DNA of 5,137 nt, taken from VFMC01 sp039796935. GTDB lineage: Bacteria > Actinomycetota > Acidimicrobiia > Acidimicrobiales > Ilumatobacteraceae. The stretch covers positions 1-5,137 of the forward strand of contig JBDKIV010000068.1 in NCBI GenBank assembly GCA_039796935.1. Direction: 5' to 3'. Made by a program: the position numbers and the translations under genes. Under the pieces are notes generated by a model. That model saw only the letters and a program-made list of their open reading frames with translations, had not been told where the DNA came from and did not search any database. Below are positions 1-5,137 of the stretch, one piece after another. Each line of letters opens with the position of its first letter. Position 1 is the stretch's first letter.

Positions 1-9
1 GTCCATGCG

Positions 10-2400
10 GTGCTGCTAGACGGGACCGGTCGGGAGGCCGCGCTGGTCGGCGGGAAAGCTTCGGCACTCGATCGTCTCATCGCCTGGGGCCAGACGGTCC
101 CACCGACGGCTGTTGCCACCGCCGACGCATTTCGGGCCGTCGTGGCGCAGCCGGCGCTGGCCGGCCTGATGGAACGGATCGCAAGCGGTGCGCCGATTCT
201 GGGCGACGAGGTCGACGAGGCATTCCTCGATGCCGGCCTGCCGGCCGACGTGCTCGACCAGATCGGCGAAGCAGCTCGGCAGGTCGGCCACGGCGGGCCG
301 CTCGCCATTCGGTCGTCGGCGACGGTCGAGGACATGGCACATTCGTCCTTCGCCGGCCAGTATCGGTCGCTTCTCGACGTATCGAGCACCGATCGTGACG
401 CGATCGAGCGGGCCGTGCTCGGAGTGTTCGCCTCGCTGTTCCATCCCGCCCCCCGCGCGTATCGAGCGGCATTGGGCGTGGACAGCCGTGGCATCGCCAT
501 GGCTGCCGTGATGATGGCCATGGTCGAGGCTCGTCGTGCTGGGGTGCTCTTCACGATCGATCCGACCGTGGTCGAGCCGACGATGCGAATCGAGGTCGTC
601 GACGGGCTGGGGGAGTCGCTCGTCTCCGGCCGACGCACGCCGCAGGTTCACCAGATCCCGCGCTCGGGTGACGTCGCCTCCGCCGTCGGCAGTGACAGTT
701 CGCTCGAGCAGAGCCTGCTCGCGGTGCTCGACGCAGGCCTCGAGATCGAGCGACGTGCCGGTGGCCCTCAAGACATCGAATGGGCATGGGACGGGTCCAC
801 GTTGTGGATCGTTCAGGCACGCCCGGTGACGGCCCGTCGTCGTGCGCTCGACGACCCGTTCTCGACCGACGGCTTCGACGACGACCCGGACGAACTCCAC
901 GATGTCGAACTGACCACCGAGGGCATCGGCGAGATGTTGCCCGATGTGCTTGCACCGCTCGTCTGGCAACTCGCATCCTTCGTCGCCGAGGAGGGATTCC
1001 GGATCATGCTCGATCGACTGGGCGGAGACCTCGGCGAAGCGGCCGACCCGCACTGGCTCGTTCGGCGAGTTCGCGGACGCGCTGCACTCGACGTCGGACG
1101 GCTGTCTGCGGCGATGGCACCGATCCCGGGCGCTGCCCGACGAGTTCGAGCTGCCTACTTCGGCGACGAGCACGCACCGAGTGATGCCGCTGGCTCGCCG
1201 AGACGACGCATCGTCGAGCGGTGGGAGGCGACCCGTCATCGTCGGCGCGCCGAGGTGGCGCGGCGACGGGCGACGTTCGATGCAGAGGTCGTCCTGCGAG
1301 CGGTCAGCGCCATCGCTGAGGCGGTCGACGCTCACGCTGCATCGGCCGACCAACTGCTGGCACGCCACCTGGAACTCGTCGCCCTCAGTGCGCGGGCGAT
1401 GGCGGCTGAGCTGACCGTGTCGGCCGATGCCGGGGCGATCCACGCCGCGCTTCGTACGGTGCTCGCGCGGTATCTGTCGAGTGAGGACGCGGCGCACTGG
1501 GCGGATCGTGTCACCGTGCCACCACCGTTGCCTCCGGCGCTCCCGAGCAGCTCGGCATCCGTCTTCGCCGGCCCGACCTGGCTCGAGCTGGGCATCGCCC
1601 CGACGACCCGTCGGCCCGACCACGACGCTGTCTCGATGCTCGCCGATCTCGAGACTCACCTCGAGTCGGCAGCCCGGTGGCCCGCCCCGGGCCTTCGTCG
1701 GCGACTGATCCGCCGGCGGGTCGAGCACCTCGCCCAGCGGGCTCGACGTCAGTTCGCCAGACGGGAGTCCACCAAGGCGGCACTGCTCGTCCTGGGTGGC
1801 GAGGTACGCAGTCTTCATCTCGAGTTCGGTAGGCGGTTGGTCGATGCCGGTGTCCTGCTCGACCCCCTCGACGTCGATCTGCTCACCGTCGAGGAACTTC
1901 GTAGCTGCCTGTTGCCGTCGGGCGCCACACGGGTGGGCGTGCCGTCGTTGCAAGCGATCGACCGGCGTCGCCGTGTGCTCCAGCGTCAGCAGGCAGGCAG
2001 TGCGCTGCCTTCGCAGTGGCGGGGCATGCCACCCGACGAGCCAGCCGTGGCCAGATCGTCCGGAGCCGTGTTCACGGGTTGGGCCGTGAGCGGTGGACGA
2101 TTCATCGGACGGGCGCGTCGGGTGACCGGCCCGGAGGGCCCAATCGGCCGTGACGAGGTGCTCGTCGCCTCGGCCACGGATCCCTCGTGGTCGCCGATCC
2201 TGCTTCGGTGCGGAGCGATGGTCCTCGAGCGAGGAGGCCCGCTGTCGCATGCCGCGATCCTGGCCCGCGAGTTCGGACTACCGGCGGTCTGCAACCTCCC
2301 TGGCGCGGTCGCTGCGCTCGATGGTCGCCTGGTGCTGGTCGACGGTGATCTCGGCACGGTCGCGCTGCTGGACGTCGATGGAACGGACGGCCGGTCGTGA
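10..2400 (+). CDS. PEP-utilizing, rifampin phosphotransferase-like dikinase (substrate unknown)
   Basis: Cytosolic phosphotransferase of the PPDK/PpsA/RPH superfamily. In this family ATP phosphorylates a swivelling His, which passes the phosphate to an acceptor. Seen: an N-terminal ATP-binding domain (about 1-275) with LVGGK (Lys16), IRSSATVED (Arg101), FAGQY (114-118), GVLFTIDP, QDIEW (Glu257) and QARPVT (Gln269, Arg271), the likely ATP/Mg ligands. A middle domain (about 280-680) has GIGEMLPDVLAPLVW (305-319), Arg-rich helices, a Pro-rich stretch (504-512) and LDVDLLTVEEL (620-630), all RPH-like. The C-terminal domain (about 685-796) has GGPLSHAAILAREFGLPAV with catalytic His747. No PEP-binding barrel follows, which excludes PEP synthase and PPDK. 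RPH is about 70 residues longer and the middle domain is divergent, so the acceptor is inferred to be something other than a proven rifamycin. GTG at 10 puts Lys16 close to its usual family position. The frame stays open to base 1, so the true start may lie just upstream. The stop overlaps the next gene. Confidence 0.88.
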   Translation: MLLDGTGREAALVGGKASALDRLIAWGQTVPPTAVATADAFRAVVAQPALAGLMERIASGAPILGDEVDEAFLDAGLPADVLDQIGEAARQVGHGGPLAIRSSATVEDMAHSSFAGQYRSLLDVSSTDRDAIERAVLGVFASLFHPAPRAYRAALGVDSRGIAMAAVMMAMVEARRAGVLFTIDPTVVEPTMRIEVVDGLGESLVSGRRTPQVHQIPRSGDVASAVGSDSSLEQSLLAVLDAGLEIERRAGGPQDIEWAWDGSTLWIVQARPVTARRRALDDPFSTDGFDDDPDELHDVELTTEGIGEMLPDVLAPLVWQLASFVAEEGFRIMLDRLGGDLGEAADPHWLVRRVRGRAALDVGRLSAAMAPIPGAARRVRAAYFGDEHAPSDAAGSPRRRIVERWEATRHRRRAEVARRRATFDAEVVLRAVSAIAEAVDAHAASADQLLARHLELVALSARAMAAELTVSADAGAIHAALRTVLARYLSSEDAAHWADRVTVPPPLPPALPSSSASVFAGPTWLELGIAPTTRRPDHDAVSMLADLETHLESAARWPAPGLRRRLIRRRVEHLAQRARRQFARRESTKAALLVLGGEVRSLHLEFGRRLVDAGVLLDPLDVDLLTVEELRSCLLPSGATRVGVPSLQAIDRRRRVLQRQQAGSALPSQWRGMPPDEPAVARSSGAVFTGWAVSGGRFIGRARRVTGPEGPIGRDEVLVASATDPSWSPILLRCGAMVLERGGPLSHAAILAREFGLPAVCNLPGAVAALDGRLVLVDGDLGTVALLDVDGTDGRS
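2397..2400 (+). promoter_or_regulatory. GTGA stop/start overlap (translational coupling)
   Basis: The TGA stop of the phosphotransferase gene (2398-2400) overlaps the proposed GTG start of the fused phosphatase gene (2397-2399). Upstream lies only a weak purine-rich stretch (GGAACGGACGG, about 2379-2389) and no strong Shine-Dalgarno sequence, which fits re-initiation by a terminating ribosome. It implies one mRNA and linked expression of the two proteins. If the phosphatase starts at ATG 2451 instead, the gap would be 50 bases and coupling would be weaker. Confidence 0.6.
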
Positions 2401-5137
2401 GCGTCCCCCGCCCGACACGTCGAGACCGTTCGTCGCACGAGCTTTCGCGGATGCTCGGGTTCGACCGGGTGAGCATCTTCGTCCCGGCGATCATGGGGGT
2501 CGGGCTGCTGTTCTGGATCGCCGGCGAACTCCGGGACCTCGTTCGATCGTTCGGTGATGCGTCGCGCGACAAACGTGCGCAGCTCGTCGGCGACTCGATC
2601 GCCCGGACGCTCCCGTGGTCGCAGCCCGGTCCGGTGCGGCCAGAGCAGATCGGGTTGAGATCTCGTCCGGTGTACGCGGTGCTCGCCGTCGTGCTCGTCG
2701 GTGCCGGCGTCTACGTGGCGATCGGTTCGACGCTCAACTACGCGCGAGAGGACGGGTACCTGAGCGACATCGCCTGGCTCGTGACCGTCGCGCTACTGGT
2801 CGCCATCATCCTGGTCTCGCTGGGCTTGGTCGCGGCCGCCACCGCAGTCCGGTGGCCAGATCCTCCGGCCTGGTGCGAACGCCTCCTGGTGGGCTCGCTG
2901 CTGACGACTCGGCCGATCGAGTCGGGGGCGGCGCTGGCTCGTCCCTCTCGTCGGCTGGGGCACGCCGTCTCGGTGCTGCTCGTCGCATCCGTCGCGGTGA
3001 CCTTGCTCGTGGCACGGCGTCCTGCGTTCCTCGTCGACGTCGACGACGCACTGGCTGCAACGATCGAGGGACTGTCGCTGCCATGGCTGTCGTCGGCCAC
3101 CGATCTCCTGTTCGGACGTGTCGGTGTGCTGTCGCTCGCAGCGATCGTGAGCGTGGCGGCGCTCCGGTGCAGGGCGCTGACAGCGGCCTACCTGATGACG
3201 ACCGGCCTCGCATGGTCCATCAGCGTCGTGGTGCGCGATGCGGTCGGTCGCGAGCGGCCGCCATTCGGGTCGCGCTCGGGCCAGTTCGACTCGTACCCGA
3301 GCGGTCATGTCATGCAGGCCGTCCTCATCTCGGTGTTGCTGCCCGTGGCGATCGGAGTGCTGTTCGACCGTCGAACCACCTCGGCAACGCTGCGGACGGT
3401 GCTGGTCGTCCTCGCGGCGTCGGCGGGCCTGCACCGAGTGGCGAGCGGCGAGCACTGGCCGAGCGATGTGATCGGCGGTGCCCTCATCGGTGCGGCACTC
3501 GGACTCGGTGGTCTGTGGGTCGTTGGTGACCAGCGAGCTCACGCTCGGTGCAGGGCGTGCCCGTGGGAGATCGTCGGCGCAGGCGGTCGGACCGACCATC
3601 CGCAACGCGATCTGCAGCACCTGATCCATCACGGCCGACCGGCGCACCCGGATCGGCACGACCACCCGCACGTCCCGCTCGGCCTGTTCGAACTGTCGCA
3701 CCAGTCGGCGCGTCTGATCGCCGTGGCGGCCCGCGCATCGTCGTTCGTCGTCGTGATCGGTCTGGCGGTCCTGACGCTCACGCTCGGCTTGCCGCACAAC
3801 GGCGAGGGGTACGTGTTCGGTCCGTCGATCGAGCGGCCGGCGCAGTACGCGCTCGCCGCGATCGTGTCGGTCGGCGCGCTGGCGGGGCGTCGATGGCCGG
3901 CTCCGGGTGCGGTCGTGATCGCGTTCGCCGCGGCATGCCTGGGGATCTTCGCGTCGATCGAGTACCCGCCCGTCTATGCGGTCGCGCTCGCCGGTGCGAT
4001 CATGGTGCCGGCGTTCCTCCTGTGGTTGTCGTGGCAGCATCGCCGCACGGCTCAGGAACTCACGGTGGTCGCCGTCGTGACCGTGGCGCTGCTCGGGGCG
4101 ACGTGGGTGGGTGCGCGTGCCGTGTACGACCAGTACTTCGGACCGACGCATCCCGAGAGCTCTGCTGCAGCGATTCCGGTCGATCAGGTCGAATGGGTGC
4201 TCGCAGGGCGGTTGCAGAGCGACTCGATCACCGTGACCACGCGGCTCGTCGACGAGGCGAAGCTTGCCGTGCTCGAGGTCCGCGCAGCCGATGGTGTGCG
4301 GACCGTTGTCTCGTCAGCCGCGTCGGCGGACGAGTTCGGGGTGACGAAACTCGTCGTCGATGGACTCGAGCCGGGAGGCGAGTACCGCTACCGCGTGCTC
4401 GTCGACGGCGTGCCCGACGACGGGCGGGGGCAGGGCGAGTTCCGCACGCCGGTCGAGGGGCCGATGTCGTTCGATGTGGTGGTTGCATCGTGCGCCCGTA
4501 CGGGCTCGAACGGCGCCGTCTTCGATGCCATGCGTTCCCGGGATGCACTGCTGTACCTCGCGCTCGGCGACGCCCACTACGGCAACATCGACAGCACCGA
4601 TCCCGAGGCGTTCCTCGACGCCTACGACCACATGCTGACGCAGCCCGGGCAGGCGGCGTTCTTCCGTTCGACTCCGCTCGCCTACGTCTGGGACGACCAC
4701 GACTACGGCCCGAATGACGCAGACTCGACCGCTCGGGGCCGCCGTGCCGTGGCAGCGGCCTATCGGAGTGCGGTGCCGAGCGTCGACCTGATCGACGACG
4801 TGTCCGTGTATCAGGCGTTCACCATCGGTCGTGTCCGGTTCGTGATGACGGATTCGCGGTCGCAGAAGACGGCAGACACGATGCTGGGCGATGCACAGCG
4901 AGCCTGGTTGATCGACGAGCTGGCGACATCCAGCCGAACGCACGCCGTCGTCGTCTGGGCCAACTCCGTGCCGTGGGTGGGGGCAGCCAACCCCGGCGGT
5001 GACGGCTGGTCGGGTTACGCCGACGAGCGGCGAGAGATTGCCGATGCGCTCGTGACCGCCGAGGTGGACAACCTCGTGATGGTGAGCGGTGATGCACACA
5101 TGGTCGCCCTCGACGACGGCACGAACACGGACTACTC
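2397..5137 (+). CDS. PAP2 phosphatase - multi-TM - PhoD-like phosphatase fusion, membrane protein (3' partial)
   Basis: One stop-free frame of 913 codons plus two bases runs off the window. About nine predicted helices (near 23-42, 91-110, 124-148, 187-206, 241-256, 260-279, 304-323, 332-346, 354-376) include a PAP2 core. Its motifs are R280-x6-R287-P288, PSGH (301-304) and HR-x5-HWPSD (346-357), with His304, His353 and Asp357 as the expected catalytic residues. A His-rich linker (378-440) and five more helices (near 446-465, 483-497, 503-520, 525-545, 555-573) follow. Next come a PhoD N-terminal beta domain (about 596-686; GLEPGGEYRYRV) and a PhoD metallophosphatase: SC (Cys699), GDAHY (Asp725, Tyr728), VWDDHDYGPND (764-774), DSR (819-821) and SGDAH (897-901). 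Known: PAP2 enzymes cleave phosphomonoesters or lipid pyrophosphates, and PhoD cleaves phosphodiesters and monoesters with Fe/Ca. Inferred: both sites face outside, and the end of the PhoD domain lies beyond the window. GTG 2397 is chosen for its overlap with the upstream stop; ATG 2451 is the alternative. No internal start with a ribosome-binding site suggests two genes. Confidence 0.88.
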   Translation, partial: MSVPRPTRRDRSSHELSRMLGFDRVSIFVPAIMGVGLLFWIAGELRDLVRSFGDASRDKRAQLVGDSIARTLPWSQPGPVRPEQIGLRSRPVYAVLAVVLVGAGVYVAIGSTLNYAREDGYLSDIAWLVTVALLVAIILVSLGLVAAATAVRWPDPPAWCERLLVGSLLTTRPIESGAALARPSRRLGHAVSVLLVASVAVTLLVARRPAFLVDVDDALAATIEGLSLPWLSSATDLLFGRVGVLSLAAIVSVAALRCRALTAAYLMTTGLAWSISVVVRDAVGRERPPFGSRSGQFDSYPSGHVMQAVLISVLLPVAIGVLFDRRTTSATLRTVLVVLAASAGLHRVASGEHWPSDVIGGALIGAALGLGGLWVVGDQRAHARCRACPWEIVGAGGRTDHPQRDLQHLIHHGRPAHPDRHDHPHVPLGLFELSHQSARLIAVAARASSFVVVIGLAVLTLTLGLPHNGEGYVFGPSIERPAQYALAAIVSVGALAGRRWPAPGAVVIAFAAACLGIFASIEYPPVYAVALAGAIMVPAFLLWLSWQHRRTAQELTVVAVVTVALLGATWVGARAVYDQYFGPTHPESSAAAIPVDQVEWVLAGRLQSDSITVTTRLVDEAKLAVLEVRAADGVRTVVSSAASADEFGVTKLVVDGLEPGGEYRYRVLVDGVPDDGRGQGEFRTPVEGPMSFDVVVASCARTGSNGAVFDAMRSRDALLYLALGDAHYGNIDSTDPEAFLDAYDHMLTQPGQAAFFRSTPLAYVWDDHDYGPNDADSTARGRRAVAAAYRSAVPSVDLIDDVSVYQAFTIGRVRFVMTDSRSQKTADTMLGDAQRAWLIDELATSSRTHAVVVWANSVPWVGAANPGGDGWSGYADERREIADALVTAEVDNLVMVSGDAHMVALDDGTNTDY

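Noticed and set aside
16..2250. Long open frame on the minus strand (744 codons) opposite the phosphotransferase gene
   Set aside because: Its translation is rich in Arg, His and Gly with no recognisable domain, while the plus strand carries clear family motifs throughout. Long antisense frames are expected opposite genes with G/C-rich third positions.
10..2400. Phosphoenolpyruvate synthase (ppsA)
   Set aside because: The length is similar, but the phosphohistidine domain lies at the extreme C-terminus and there is no PEP-binding barrel, so the pyruvate/PEP half-reaction site is missing.
10..2400. A confident rifampin resistance call (rph)
   Set aside because: Domain order and ligand residues match, but the protein is shorter and the acceptor domain is divergent. 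Without an alignment the drug specificity cannot be supported.
2615..3529. Plus-strand open frame of 304 codons over the PAP2 region
   Set aside because: Arg-rich out-of-phase reading without PAP2 motifs; the motifs are all in the phase that begins at 2397.
3520..3740. Two separate genes (PAP2, then PhoD) instead of one fusion
   Set aside because: The frame is continuous with unchanged codon bias through the linker. There is no stop, and no start codon with a ribosome-binding site before the extra helices. A sequencing error cannot be fully excluded.
2793..4151. Long open frame on the minus strand (452 codons) opposite the fused phosphatase
   Set aside because: Its composition is dominated by Arg, His, Asp and Gln, with no motif or start signal. 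The plus frame encodes membrane helices and PAP2 motifs over the same bases.
3548..4717. Plus-strand open frame of 389 codons overlapping the linker, helices and start of the PhoD domain
   Set aside because: It is an Arg-rich out-of-phase reading of the fused gene. The in-phase reading has helices and PhoD motifs and continues to the window end.

Overview
This window is coding almost from end to end and looks like the chromosome of a high-GC bacterium. The evidence is strong G/C bias at third codon positions, heavy use of TCG, GTC and CGA codons, GTG starts and a 4-base gene overlap. An actinobacterium is the most likely source, perhaps an Acidimicrobiia/Ilumatobacter-like one, but the lineage is only an impression. 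I see no RNA genes, mobile elements, CRISPR arrays or terminators, and there is no intergenic gap in which to look for a promoter.

Region 1 (10-2400, +) encodes a PEP-utilizing phosphotransferase of about 796 residues. It has an N-terminal ATP-grasp (PEP/pyruvate-binding) domain, a divergent Arg-rich middle domain, and a C-terminal swivelling phosphohistidine domain with His747. The order matches rifampin phosphotransferase-like dikinases. It is not PEP synthase, because no PEP-binding barrel follows the His domain. The acceptor is unknown.

Region 2 (2397-5137, +, running off the right edge) is one uninterrupted reading frame of at least 913 codons. It encodes a multi-pass membrane protein that joins a complete PAP2-type acid phosphatase core (motifs at residues 280-288, 301-304 and 346-357), a His-rich linker, five further predicted membrane helices, and a PhoD-type metallophosphatase with its N-terminal beta domain. 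Topology reasoning puts both catalytic sites outside the membrane. The frame is easy to miss because it has no stop in the window.

The genes overlap at GTGA (2397-2400), so they are probably co-transcribed and translationally coupled. A cytosolic enzyme that adds a phosphate from ATP is therefore paired with a membrane protein carrying two outward-facing phosphatase sites. One hypothesis is phosphorylation inside and dephosphorylation outside, as in antibiotic self-protection. Phosphate scavenging or envelope-polymer remodelling are alternatives. The substrate is not revealed by the sequence.
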